From Symsagittifera roscoffensis (lineage: Eukaryota; Xenacoelomorpha; Acoela; Convolutidae): 64,000 nucleotides of DNA. The stretch covers positions 43,474,395-43,538,394 of the forward strand of contig NC_087062.1 in NCBI RefSeq assembly GCF_963678635.1, in the 5' to 3' direction. The notes beneath the pieces are model-generated. The model was not told the DNA's origin, ran no database searches, and saw only the letters and a program-made list of their open reading frames with translations. The translations under genes were made by a program, and so were the position numbers. Of the stretch, positions 31,398-42,451 are shown piece after piece. The first letter of the stretch is position 1, and each line of letters opens with the position of its first letter.

Positions 31398-32329
31398 TTC
31401 TCGAGAAAACGCCAGAGGTGATAAGCGTACCGCGCTCAAGTAAAAGAGTTCAACTGAAGATGGGTAATGGAAATGGCATGTTAATCACCAATCTGGGAGT
31501 GGTGTGGAAATTGCTAAGGCCCTCCTGGTGCCCACATCCCCACGCGAGCCTGGTCAAGGAAGTCACGGAGCGAGTGTGGTTAGCACCGACAGAAGATGAA
31601 GATCTAGCAACGTTGGGTATAGTGCACAAACTGATCTTACCTCAGGTGAAGGAGTCAGGCGAAAAGACGAATAAGCTAGGGTCGGCAAGGAAGATGGAGC
31701 CGGGTAGTTGTCTTGATTCGACGTGTGGGAGTGGCGAGCACACCTGTGATGGACGGTCGTGCGTCAGGATACAGTCCTTCCAGAAAGAAGATCTAGTCAC
31801 CTGGTTTGAAGACATTACCGAAAGGGAGAAGAGCAAAATACAGCTCGTGGCTGAGTGCTAAGCGAGTACCACGGTGAACCTAGCAACAGCTGTGGGATTC
31901 GTCTCGAGAATGTGCAGTCTCCAGTCACTGGAGAGGCTAGAGTCAGAACACCACTTGGTGACCGCGTTGAGTGTGGAGTCATGGCCCGGGGTGTTGCAGG
32001 TAACCCAGAAACACATCAAGAGCTGGAAGGTTGGACTTGAAGCGGAAATGGGATTTCCCATGAGCGAAGCCTATGGTCTGCCTCTAAATGCGAAGTCCTT
32101 AGTGGGGTCAGTGATGGCCAACCTGTGCGGCAGCCACTACCCACTGCACATGGCGATGGTGGAGGTATCCAGCCAGAGGGTATTGATAGACAAAGCCTTC
32201 TCGGTGCCCAAGTGCGTAAGGTTGGCTCGGATATCGCATCACTCACACAGGCTGTTGAGAAAAATCCGAGGAACAGTGCCGAGAGAGCAGAGGGATGACT
32301 TGAGTGAAATCTGGGGGAAGAGCTCTTGA
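31388..32329 (+). pseudogene. Copy C module: continuation, one in-frame stop
   Basis: The phase changes by -1 at about 31390, then the frame runs to 32329 with a TAA at 31859-31861. It begins EVISVPRSSKRVQLK...VVWKLLRPSWCPH. Copy D shows EILIVPDFIDKK...AAWKILKPNTDA (61570-61745), the last part of the module left in D. A cysteine-rich patch follows (CLDSTCGSGEHTCDGRSCV), then VTQKHIKSWKVGLEAEMG. No domain is recognised. Confidence 0.55.
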
Positions 32330-33294
32330 GTTTGGAAAGTGAGAACACGAGTGACCACGAGAGGCAAAACGTGATAGGAAAACCGTTGGGTGGTGCTCCA
32401 AATGTGGAGGAAAACGATACGAGACACGAGAAGATGATGGAGCTCGAACCTCTTCTGGAAGCCTCGGGAGAGCGCAACCTTAGGAGTTTTGAAATCACAC
32501 ATGGGGAATGCCCATGCCACTGTCTGGCACAAACTGTGTGGTACCCGGATCATGCGAATCTCTGCCTGGTCTGGGATGTGGAAGAAATCAGGTCGTTAGG
32601 ACTGCCCAATCATCAGCAGAAGGTGACCATCTTGGTGGTGAGCACGATGCTGGCTCTACGATGGATTGAAGAAAATGTAACGAAGTATCGGGAATCGAAG
32701 ACGCCAACGGCAGAGTCGATTTACGCGATAGATTACAGCAGGAGACTTGAGTTGTTTGAGACTGCATGCAAGGTATTCGCCATACCAATGGAAGTCAGAC
32801 ACGTATGGAGCCGCATAAGGTTCTTTCCTTGGTTTCGAGCGACGTTTACATCCTGGTTATATATGGTAACAAAGGATCATATGAGGAGGTATCAAAAGGA
32901 ATATCGACAGTTCCAGGCCGAGATAGGACCGGAAGCCTTCAAGAGACCTCTGCTGACCCACCGAAATGCGATCACGACGGGGTGGAAAAGAGTTGGTAGA
33001 GTGTCTAGAAACAACACCAAGGCGAGGGAGTCGATACTATAGGAAGCCTTGGCGAAGAACGTGAGCCTGAGTCTTCACATTTCCTTCTGTTTGAACCGAG
33101 AGTCGAGAGTGAAGAATTTACCCAATCAAGCGAAGAGATTGCAGGAGCAAAGGGAGTGGATGCGATCCTATGAACAGCTGAAGGCTTGGGAAGAGATCGT
33201 GATTAGCTCCGATGATGAAGAAGCACTGTTGAAACAAATCAAGGTGTCGAATACATCTGGGTCTGGTACCTCGAAGGCGAAGAACGCGAGGTGA
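32326..33294 (+). pseudogene. Copy C module C-terminal segment with a SUMO-interaction-like motif
   Basis: Phase -1 relative to the previous piece, with one in-frame TAG at 33040. It holds HGECPCHCLAQTVWYPDHANLCLVW (a Cys/His cluster), a helical region, and near the end EEIVISSDDEEA (33190-33225), a textbook hydrophobic-then-acidic SUMO-interacting motif. It stops at 33292-33294. There is no counterpart in copy D within the window, because D's module is cut at about 61745. As the terminal piece it marks the module's 3' end. Confidence 0.5.
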
Positions 33295-34689
33295 GCCGGT
33301 GGCTCAAAGAAAATTCTAGAGTCTTGAGTCATGAGAGGGACGGGGGCTCGAGGGTGAACTCGGATGAAATCTGGGTTCACCAGAAAGAAATTTTAACAAA
33401 TGAGATATTGTTATTAATATGTTATATCGATTACATAAATCAAAATGCTGCATGACAATTTCCTGATTGAACAGGACAAAAGAAATTTTAAATTACTAGC
33501 TTAAAAAGCGAAAACTCACAGGTGCAGGTGTGTGCAGATTTTGATTGCTGTTTAGCAATAGTGTGAGAATTTTTCATGGTTGTGAATTTTGGGGTGTAGA
33601 TAAACTTAAGTCCGCTGCAAACTTCTGTAAATGACCACTGGCACTGTATCTTGAGTAACGCTCGGGTTTCTGGGGATTCACTGACAGACGGCAGCACGCG
33701 ATGAGGACATCGATCTTGATTCCGAGGAGTATGTGCCAGTCGGTCATATCTGGAAGTTTGACCTTGAGGAACACGAAAATGGGTGGTTTTCGAATGAAGT
33801 TTTATTTTTTCAAAAAATCGAATGAGCCTGTCATGCTCAGTTTTCTCGCGACAACTGAAAACATAAAATAAAAGATCAGAACAACCGAATTACAATCGCG
33901 GGAAAAATGTCAAATATACACAGTGGGAAATTGCTATTCGCAACTTCCATCGTAGAAAACGAGAGTAGAGCTGTCGTATCTGATATAGGAGACAAAACAA
34001 ATACAAGAGCAGAGCAAGAATCAACTGGACCAGAGTGAAAGGCAGACAACTGAAGTCTCCCAATGGTCCAGATCCAAAACTACATTCTTGAGTTAAAACT
34101 TATTTCCTTTGATTGGAACTCATTGTTAGAAAACTTCTTGAGTTATATTCGATTATATTTTTGCTAGAGTCATTAATTAGTTTAATTACTCTGTTTCTCA
34201 AGCGTGCTGCTATGTAAGTACTAAATTTAATTTTCTCGAGTGCAATTGATAATAAGTATGTTGAGATAAGGCGAGTTTTAGTTTGATCCATCTGAAATGG
34301 ATCAAAGTTCCACTGTCTAATAAAAAGTAACTGAACGGATTGTTCCGACCCTGTTTTTAACGGCGTTCGTGTATTTTGGGTATCTCGAGACCTAAGTATG
34401 GGGACGTTCTTATTTTCTAGAATGGGGGGATATTTTGGTAGTGGCTTTTAAGCTGTACCGGGTTCTAGTCTCATGTCGCAAGTGAACCGAATTGGCTCCG
34501 ACCGTTTTTGAGGTAGAAAAACACAAGAAATAGTGTCCCTGACTCTTGAGCCAATGGTTATAGGGCCTATTTTTCTTAAGCCTCATTTGTGACCAAAGTA
34601 GGCGACTGTTACAATCCCCAAAACCACCCTCTCTGCAAATAATCACTTCATAAACATAAAACTTGGTGCTCTAAATGATTCTCCGATTC
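33295..34689 (+). repeat. Copy C 3' untranslated region and 3' LTR relic
   Basis: Non-coding, AT-rich. A purine tract, GAGAGGGACGGGGG, near 33331-33345 is a candidate polypurine tract. From 34283 the sequence follows the LTR landmarks of copies B and D: the palindrome at 34283-34305, CCCTGTTTTTAA at 34349-34360, CTCGAGACC near 34382, then GGCGACTGTTACA at 34601-34613. The second element interrupts the relic at 34690. The left LTR boundary is unresolved. Confidence 0.55.
34283..34305 (+). promoter_or_regulatory. TTGATCCAT palindrome of the family LTR (copy C)
   Basis: Nine-base perfect arms (TTGATCCAT and ATGGATCAA) around a five-base loop. This is the best preserved of the three copies of this LTR element. 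Confidence 0.55.
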
Positions 34690-34694
34690 GCATT

Positions 34695-35016
34695 TGTTAA
34701 AAAAAGTTTGGATCAAACTCGTTGTTGATTAACATTGGATAACTTAAACTAAGACTAGTTTAAGAAAAAGGTTGAATAAGATTCCTACAAATTAGTTGTA
34801 GGCTTTTATCTAAGACTAAATAAAAGACGGTGGTATCTATCTAAAGTAAAAGATGTTAAAAAGGTTGAATTAGTTTTCTGATGATTTGTTGCATATCACA
34901 AAAGATAGTGAACAAATTCCAAATCTTCCAAAAGCCGTTTAAATTAGTATGGTAAAGGTCATCGATAAGTATAGCTCAGAGGTTAAACGGTCAAACATTA
35001 AATAACACATTTTACA
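34695..35016 (-). repeat. 3' LTR of the nested element (322 bp)
   Basis: Left copy on the plus strand and 3' LTR in element sense. It begins TGTTAAAAAAAG and ends TTTTACA, TG...CA as expected. No clear polypurine tract lies next to it at 35017-35060. Confidence 0.93.
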
Positions 35017-35444
35017 TTTTACATTTTAAATTTATCTATAACCTATTACTTTCGCCCCGCAAAAGAAGTGTTTAGGCGCGGGGTGGATGAGCAGGAAGGC
35101 TGGTCAAGGTAATGACCCCACAGAAGGGCCCGATTGTCAAGAAAGTAGCACTATAATGGATAGGTCGAAAATTTATCCAGTGGTGACACCCAATGGGTGA
35201 GAGAAGAATTTAGCAGCAGTGAAAGCTAGGTTATAAGGCTCAATTTAAAAATTTATAGTGGTACCAGAAATAATCCAATTTTAGCGTATTATGCCAGCAC
35301 TAGGAGTTTATTTAGCTCTAAATGCGTTATAGTGTTACGCAGGGTTCGACAGTAAACAAAATACTAGGATACTAAGTTTGTTTTAATGGAGTTTCTGAAA
35401 GCTTCTGAGAGTTTTAATAGCAAAGGGACTAATCTTCAATACTT
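35017..35444 (-). other. 3' untranslated region of the nested element
   Basis: AT-rich, with no ORF. It lies between the stop of the third ORF and the 3' LTR; a short GC-rich patch, CGCGGGGTGGATGAGCAGG, occurs near 35078-35095. Confidence 0.5.
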
Positions 35445-36614
35445 CTAATTTGCGTCCCGATTTGCAGCTCTGTTAATCGTCCATCTCCTTAACTCCTCAA
35501 GCGTCATTGGCCGTCCTAAGAGTTCTATCGCCGAAATGATGGAGGAAGTGTTCAGCCAGTCCGGGTCGAGTACAATGGGTGAAGATGTTGATAAAGAAGT
35601 TTCGGAGGGTAGGCCCGATGGGTTGAATTGAGTGGTGCAGACCTCAGGACTGAATTTGACCTTCTTGCGTGGAGTATTTTGGTTAGCTGTTACTGAGGGC
35701 TTTGTATCACTTGGATACTCGAAGCTTTCTTCCCACAAATAAACTGTTGTGGGATGCGATGATGAGGGTGGTGTCAAGGTTGTCAAGTCCACGAAGTCAA
35801 CTTGATGGCTCTCCATTTCGACAGAAGTTGCTTCTATCATTGGGTAAGCTGGGGGAGTATTTGATGAACTAATTGTTGTTTCGTCCGGATTTTCGTCTGT
35901 TAAGTCGACTACGCTGGTAAACACTCTCTCACCTATCATCTTTGGGGGCTGTCTAGTGCGCATGGGTCTAGTGTTCTGTCGTGTATAGATCTCAGGCAGT
36001 TTCTTCGAGGGCGGTGATTTCACCGGAGATGACGCTTTCCTCTTGGCTGTACCGGACAGTTTCGGTTTTTTATTGATAAGGTCAGGGTATAATTGCTGAC
36101 TTTCCGCGTCTGCCATGGCAATTGGCTCGACACACTTCTCGGTAGGTTCCCCTCCAGGATTCTCCGGAGAAAACGGCGTTTCTTGGTTCACTTTTTCGGC
36201 CTCCTCATTAGTGTCCAGGAAAACCAGCTGCGGGGTCACCTGTGGGTCCCTATCATTGTCGCCTGAATCCAGGTCGATCAGCGGAATCTTGTCCATCTCT
36301 AATTTCTGTTCAGCCTGATCCGGTAATTCTGGCTTAAGGTCTGTTCGGTCGAAAATTGGATGTTCCTTTAGTTTTGTAGATTCAAGTGACGTTTTGGCCT
36401 TAAGTTGTTTTAACGAAATTAGATCGCTAGCTTTATCCTCTGAGATGTCTTCATATGAGTAGGTCGTCGCTCCAGGTTCACTTTCGCAAAATTTACGATG
36501 GTCGGGTTTGCCCGACGGGCTTGATTCTTGGTCGCTTTCGGGGCCTATTGGAAATCTTAGTCTCTTCCTCTGTTCTTCTTCCTCTCTGAGAAAAGTTTCT
36601 CTGGAGCTATTCAT
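35445..36614 (-). CDS. Nested element third ORF, 389 aa, disordered, SIM-like motifs
   Basis: The intact frame starts at ATG 36614 and is open further upstream, so it could also be the Pol C terminus. It is rich in Pro, Ser, Glu and Lys. It has a bipartite basic patch, KRKASSPVKSPPSKK, typical of nuclear localisation, and three hydrophobic-acidic motifs of the SUMO-interacting type: PLIDLDSGD (36259-36285), VVDLTDE (35892-35912) and FVDLTT (35778-35795). There is no signal peptide or membrane segment, so it is not an envelope. A nuclear or chromatin-tethering role is an inference. Confidence 0.7.
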   Translation of the reverse strand: MNSSRETFLREEEEQRKRLRFPIGPESDQESSPSGKPDHRKFCESEPGATTYSYEDISEDKASDLISLKQLKAKTSLESTKLKEHPIFDRTDLKPELPDQAEQKLEMDKIPLIDLDSGDNDRDPQVTPQLVFLDTNEEAEKVNQETPFSPENPGGEPTEKCVEPIAMADAESQQLYPDLINKKPKLSGTAKRKASSPVKSPPSKKLPEIYTRQNTRPMRTRQPPKMIGERVFTSVVDLTDENPDETTISSSNTPPAYPMIEATSVEMESHQVDFVDLTTLTPPSSSHPTTVYLWEESFEYPSDTKPSVTANQNTPRKKVKFSPEVCTTQFNPSGLPSETSLSTSSPIVLDPDWLNTSSIISAIELLGRPMTLEELRRWTINRAANRDAN

Positions 36615-36788
36615 GGCCGCGTTCCGCCTCGCTATATCAAGCTCTTCAAAATTCGACTGAAGGTTCCTTTTCTTTTGCGTCCCTCTTGAACTTTTAAACC
36701 CGACATTTCTTTCCTGTTTCGCAGTCTTCCTCAGTCCCGTTGTTGCGTAGATTTTAACTAATTGGTTTCTTTTTCTCGGGCTGGGTTT

Positions 36789-38284
36789 CTACTGAGTGGA
36801 TTGTCTTTTGATTGTTAAATCAGATTTACGTATTACTTTACCATTTTTTAAGGTAACTGTGTGGTCTGACTCCCTTACAATTTCATCCTTGAGTACTCTA
36901 TAGAATGGTTCACTCTTCGATCTTTCTTGAACTTTTCGATAAATAGTGGTCTTACCCGGCGGGTTGTTCAGTACTGAGTCCTTTATGCCCAAGGCATCTC
37001 TTTTTTTTGCCCGTGGGAGCACTTTTAATGGGGAGCCAGCGCTGGTTGGGACGTATCTCACTGCATTGGAGATATCATCAGAGGATGAGGAGTTCTCGTC
37101 TACGTCTCCGTCTTCTATATCGTCAGGGGCGTCCCAGTCGTGTCTTCGTTCTCGGCTCATGAGTTTTCTGCCCTTATCTATGCATAACAACGTTTTGTTC
37201 CAATCAAGGTTATCTGAACAGAGTGACTTGACTAGATTATGCCAGATGGTGTTTGGGGATCTACCGAAGTGTGCTTCGAAGGGAGAACAGTTAAGCGACT
37301 GTTGAGTTACCGTTCTTAGGCTTTTTATTATGTTCAGAAGTGCAGATTCTAGCGATGGTTTTGGGCGTTCTTGTGCCATAACCAAGAGCCTTTCCCTAAT
37401 GGTTCTGATTAAGCGCTCAACTAATCCAGTGGCTCTATGGTCACCCACTGGGCTAAATATCACCTTTATATTATGTTCATGGCAAAATTCTCCGACTTCC
37501 TTGGAGATAAAACCAGATCCTTGATCTGTTCTGATGGTTCTAGGTATCCAGTGTAGCGCTATGTATTTACTAAGAAAGTTTATGATGGATTTTGCCGATG
37601 TGCTGGATGTTATTTGAGCCGATGGGAATTTTGAAAATCTATCCACACATACCAATATGTATTTTTTGTTCCCCATACTAGAGGTAACGGACCGGCGAAA
37701 TCTAATTCCATTTCTTGGTTTGGTTCTTCGACCGTTGGGAGTTTCCCTAGGGTATTATGGTTTGAAAGAGGTTTCAAGTTTTTACCTGCTTCAGCGCACT
37801 CAATACAGTTTTCACCGTGGACTTGGATTTCGCGATAACTTTTTGGCCACCAGATGTATTGAGTTGCCAGACTTTTCATTGCGAACTGGCCTAGGTGAGC
37901 CTCATGTAACCGGTGGAGCATTGTCGATCTTAGGCATGCTGGGATAACTAATCGGTTGTCCAGATAAAGACATCCTCCGCTGACGTGTAGGTTGTTTAAA
38001 AACGATTTATAGTAATTTCCCAATTGTAAAATATCTTGTTTGCGGTCTTCCTCAATTGCTTTAATTATCTTTTTCAGAACTAGATCTTGTTTTGATAATA
38101 GGGACATAAATTTTGAATCAAATATTTCTGGCCAAGAGAAAGGGAATATGTTGACTGTTTTCTTCTTAATAGGTGAGCTTTTTACGGGGTTATCCGACGG
38201 GTTACTGGTACTTGGTGTTAAAGTATCCATGTTTTCATTTGTAGGATGTTTTTTCTGTTGATTAGGTTCTAATTGTTCAGTCAT
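36789..38284 (-). pseudogene. Nested element integrase (one frameshift)
   Basis: The first part (38284-37610) has the zinc domain (HEAHLGQFAMK...CIEC) and the first catalytic Asp in ELDFAGPLP. Frames overlap at 37676-37610, where a one-base loss falls just after the VWG motif. The second part (from 37676) has RTDQGSGF and TGLVERLIR, with 35 residues between the second Asp and Glu as in DD35E integrases. A basic C-terminal region follows. The core residues all remain, but the break prevents a full protein. Confidence 0.9.
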
Positions 38285-38297
38285 ATCTTTCAGGATG

Positions 38298-40652
38298 TTA
38301 AAATTTGTAAAAAAAAAAGTCGTTTATTTTGCAAGATGAATCACAATCTTCCGTACGCAAGTGAGAATTTTGGCACACTGAAATGTTAGAATAGTCAGCT
38401 ATAGCTTGGAAAGTTTCAGCGGCGTTAGCAATTTGTTTCTCACGTTCTATTTCTTGACAGGTCATATGATCTGTCGACTGGCCAATCGTGTTGCAGAAAG
38501 TGACGTCATGTGCTAAGAAATGTTGGGAGAATTTGTTTCTTATTTGCGACCACGAATTTCTCGGCATCAGCTGATCGAAACCTAGGAGTGTACTAATCTG
38601 ATTTACCGATGCGATAACAAATTTTTCGTCATCAAGAGAAACTGGTACGGGTTCACCCGATGGGTGTCGGGATATATAATCAACGAATCCCATATCTTTA
38701 CCTGGTAAATGTTCGACAGTAAAGTCGAAGGGTAGTAATTTGTCCGCCCAACGGGTGAGACGTGATTGGGCTGTTTTAGTATATTTGTCATCTTTCAGTG
38801 CTCCTATTAAGGCTTTGTGGTCTGTTAAAATTGAGAATTGTTTGCCCAATAGGTAGTTCTTGAAATGGTCTAATGCCCATACTAGTCCCGGCAATTCAAG
38901 TTCATTGGTGCTGTATTTTAATTCGGCTATGTTCAAGAATCTGCTTGCGAACGCTACAACCTTCCAAATCCCCCGATGGTCTTGTTCGATGGACGCGCCC
39001 AATCCTGAATGTGAGGCATCGCATTTCACTCGAGTGTTCAGTTTTACATCAAAATGATGGTTCGTCACCGTGTTGCAAATTTCTTTCTTAATTATTTCAA
39101 ACGCTTCAGTGTGTACTGTGGACCCTTTAAATGGTTTATTTTTCTGCATAAGTTCTCTAAACGGTGTTGATAAGGACGCTAAATTTGGTATGAACTTGTT
39201 GAATTGGTTAATCGATCCCATTAGTGATCTAATATCTTTTATGCAATTTGGTTCTTTCAGATTTCTGATTGGGTCAGATTTGTGTATTAATGGTGTCGTC
39301 CCTTTTGCGTCGATTTTAAATCCCAATCATTCTATGTTGTGAGTCAAGAATGTGCATTTTTCCCATTTTATGGCTAATCCCTCGTCATCTAGCGTTTTTA
39401 AAACGTTAATAACTAGCTTTTTGTGTTCATCCTCGCTACCCACGGTGGCGATTAAGATATCGTCGAGGTAACAAAAGGTATTTGGTAATTTTTCCGTCAA
39501 ACGGTCCTTTTTTTGTTGAAATTTTTTGGGCATATCGCCTAGTCCATAAAATCCGGTTTTAAAACGGTAGGAACCCGTTACTTCTCCCCCAACGATGTTG
39601 AAATTACATTGATTACTTGCCTTTTTTGAAAGCGGTATTTGACTGTAAGCGTACTTTAAATCAATCGATGAGAACCAAATATTTCTTTCGTCGTGGCCAC
39701 TTATAGTAACTGCTACTTTATCAATTAATTCGAATAGGTTCGGCATTTGATATCTATTACGAAATGTCTGTTTGTTTAATAATTTCGAGCTTAATGCTAA
39801 TTTAATTGATCCGTCCCTTTTAGCTGTAATTACGATAGGGGAGATGAAACAATCTTCAGAGCATGTAAGCAGTTTTTCAATGTGCCCGTCTCTTAATAAT
39901 TGGTCGAAACATAATTTGACTTTGGGGAGAAGATGGATCGGAATACGTTTCCCCTTCACCTGTATTGGCTTTATTGGTTCGTTAAAATAAGTATTGACTA
40001 CGAAGTTCTTTGATCTACCGGTTCTTTTTATGAGGTCTGAAAAATGTTTTGATATGTATATTTCAAACTCACTTTGAGATGGTGTCTCTTGGTTTTGGTC
40101 TTGTTTGCTGTCCCATGCAAATCTTATTTGATTGAAGTCCATCCCGATAGGTGATCCTTTCTGATTTTTCCATGACTTTGGCCCATTGGGTGGAGGTTGT
40201 TTCTGGAATACTACTATTCCCAGATTCGGTAAACTATCGTTTCCGAGGAGGTTTCTTTCAGCCCCTTCGGTAATGAAGAGTTTTTGGTCGCAAGCCTCCC
40301 AGCCCTTCAATCGGATTCTCACCCGAACTCTTCCAATAATGTTAATTGTACTCCCGAAGCCCTGGTATGCTTTCTTTGTTATTTCATCCACAGGTTCTAA
40401 CTTTAAAAATCTATCTATTATCTTCAGTTCATGTAGTAGGTCTTTTTTCATGAATGAAACTGGGCTTGCTGAGTCAATCTGGATTTCAGTACAGTAAGGG
40501 TTGAAATTTCCCAGAGATAACTTCAATGTCTTTTTTAGTTCTAGTCCTTCGTGGTTAAATACTGTTCTCACTCCACGTTCTATCTTGTCTTCTACTGCAT
40601 TTATTTGGCTATCCGTGTCTACAGCTAGAACTAAAAAATCGTCTAAGTTCAC
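38298..40652 (-). pseudogene. Nested element protease-RT-RNase H (internal stop)
   Basis: The protease motif is IDSAS (40464-40475), with Ala where most families have Gly. RT has DLKYAYSQIPL and YLDD (39460-39471). A TGA replaces the Trp codon of the WLGF motif at 39327-39329, then RNase H continues in phase (CDASHSGLGA, ELELPGLVWAL, LTDHKAL). The frame is lost at 38310-38320 in a run of A residues. Gag and pol frames overlap, with pol in the +1 phase over at least 60 bases before 40654, consistent with a programmed shift; no certain slippery site was seen. Confidence 0.9.
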
Positions 40653-40653
40653 T

Positions 40654-41510
40654 TCAAATTCGGGATTTTCCTGCGGGTTGGCCCGGGTATTTTCGTTTTC
40701 TGGGGTAATTGATTCTGTTCAACAATGTTTGTTTGTGTCCTTGCTGAAATCCTGCAATGTTTAGAAAAAAATGACCTTTGCGTCCGCACGTATTGCAATT
40801 TCTGTCTCTGGCCGGGCATGTGGTTAAATGTCCTTTTTTGAATTGCTGACCACAGTTGAGGCACTTGTTATTTTCGACGATGTTTAAGGTTGGTTCATTC
40901 TTTATGTATTGTGGTCTCTGTACCGCATTATAGGTTGGGAATTTTAGGTACTGTTGATGGATTTTAGTGCCTTTCTCGTGAACTAATACATAAGATAGTA
41001 CATTTTCTGGGGTCAAGTATTCTACACATAATTTCTTCTGAATTTCGACGTTTCTCATATTTGTGATGAAAATGTCTCTGACTAATTCTGACTCGACTTC
41101 CCCAGTTTAAAATTTTTTGCCAATTCAGAAAATGTTTCGTGGAATTTTTCTAAAGACTCGTTTTCTTTCTGTATTGGGCCAAAAAATTTAAATCTTTCGT
41201 ATGTTAGGTTTGTGGTGACCGTAAAAGTAGTTTTGAGTAATTCCCAGAATTCGGCAAAATTAACATCCAGTATTCTTTTCCCAGGATTTTTGTGTGCGAA
41301 GCATTTCTGTCCTTCTTTTCTGAGTGCTAGGTATAACTGTGATTTTAGTTTCTTGTCAATGTCTCCGATTTGAAGTCCGTTGAGTTTTGCGTTGTCTTCT
41401 TCCCTTCTCCTTCTCAATTCTTCGTTGTAGTTTTGTATAGCTATTTGGTGGTGTTCTTCTTTTTCGGCCCGACGGGCTTGATCATCGGACGGGTCCGGTG
41501 GTTCTGCCAT
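40654..41510 (-). pseudogene. Nested element Gag (one frameshift)
   Basis: Starts at ATG 41510 (MAEPPDPSDD). It has a helical capsid-like domain, then a one-base loss in the GGGG run near 41100 ends the frame at 41082. The other phase resumes to 41058-40654 with two knuckle-like motifs: CLNC...H...C, and CNTCGRKGH, whose last Cys is replaced. Gag is short, as in compact Ty3/Gypsy elements. Confidence 0.85.
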
Positions 41511-41693
41511 GGGGTATACTAGTTCGGTTCATACCGGTGGGTTAATTACGTCTTCGATGTCTACGGAATCTTTCGCGATAATTGTCAATTGAAATTTTTC
41601 CGACCACCTTTCCCAGTCGTGTTGATTTTCATTCGATGAGTTGTTCCAAAAAAAACTCTAGTCCTCGTAGGTTCGACTCGTTTGACTGCGCAA
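41511..41693 (-). other. Nested element leader and primer-binding region
   Basis: This short region separates the 5' LTR and gag. Immediately inside the LTR the plus strand reads GGTTCGACTCGTTTGACTGCG (41670-41690), which looks like a tRNA T-loop followed by acceptor-stem bases. That would suit a tRNA-primed element, but the expected CCA/TGG next to the LTR is missing. The primer identity is not assigned. Confidence 0.35.
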
Positions 41694-42033
41694 TGTTAAA
41701 AAGTTAGGATAAAACTCGTTGTTGATTAAAATTGGACAACCTAAACTAAGACTAGTTTAAGAATAAGGTTGAATAAGATTCCCTCAAGTTAGTTGTAGGC
41801 TTCTATCTAAAACTAAATAAAAGACGGTGGTATCTATCTAAAGTAAAAGATGTTAAAAAGGTTGAATTAGTTTTCTGATGATTTGTTGCATATCACAAAA
41901 GATAGTGAATAAATTCGAAATCTACCAAAAGCCGTTGCGCTTTTGGCAGGTGTATTTAAATTAGTATGGTAAAGTTCATCGATAAGTATAGCTCAGAGGT
42001 TAAACGGTCAAACATTAAATAACACATTTTACA
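41694..42033 (-). repeat. 5' LTR of the nested element (340 bp)
   Basis: Same ends as the left LTR, with 18 extra bases (GCGCTTTTGGCAGGTGTA) at about 41936-41955. Confidence 0.93.
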
Positions 42034-42444
42034 GCATTATCAATTTATTTTACCACTCAAGAATCCGAATTGTTTTCCCAATCTAAACGTTGATTTTAGT
42101 GCTGGTATGTTTTGTAAAGATGGTATTCATATTTCTTGTGACATTCGCCAGAATTCATGGCAACATCGAAATTTTTTTTGGAGCATCCTAGTGGGAAAAT
42201 TGGCAGTTTCGATGGAATAACAGTGCTAATTGTGCAATTTTCAAGTTGAGAGACGTTATTTTGAGGTGACGAAGTAATCTTCAAAAATTCGTTCGAAAAA
42301 AATGACATAACACGACCTTGAAATTTCGGGAACACTGAAAACCGCGAAAATCAGAAGAGACCAATTTTGGCTAGAAAAAAAACAACATTGATTCTCGATA
42401 GTGAAGAAAGACGTGAAAACTGTATTGAATTACAATCGAGACTG

Positions 42445-42451
42445 TATAAAA
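42445..42451 (+). promoter_or_regulatory. Candidate TATA box of copy D LTR
   Basis: TATAAAA within GAGACTGTATAAAATG, matching GACTGTATAAACT at the same LTR position in copy B. Confidence 0.5.

Larger units (their letters stand above)
34690..42038 (-). mobile_element. Complete second Ty3/Gypsy element with GCATT target-site duplication
   Basis: A structurally complete insertion: LTRs at 34695-35016 and 41694-42033, both TGTTAAAAA...CATTTTACA on the plus strand, flanked by the 5-bp direct repeat GCATT at 34690-34694 and 42034-42038. The internal order on the minus strand is gag, protease-RT, RNase H, integrase, third ORF. Gag, RT, the RNase H end and integrase each carry a break, so it is inactive. 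The LTRs differ at roughly 5% of positions plus an 18-bp insertion in the right copy, so the insertion is not recent. It sits inside older family G LTR sequence. Confidence 0.95.

Noticed and set aside
26535-33294. Envelope glycoprotein in the extra module
   Set aside because: No signal peptide, no convincing transmembrane anchor and no cysteine-rich ectodomain; only one short hydrophobic stretch near 28040. SGNH-type domains explain the first third better.
41660-41693. A tRNA gene next to the nested element's 5' LTR
   Set aside because: Only a T-loop-like GGTTCGACTC and possible acceptor bases are visible, with no D or anticodon arm and no matching T-stem; noted only as a possible primer-related sequence.
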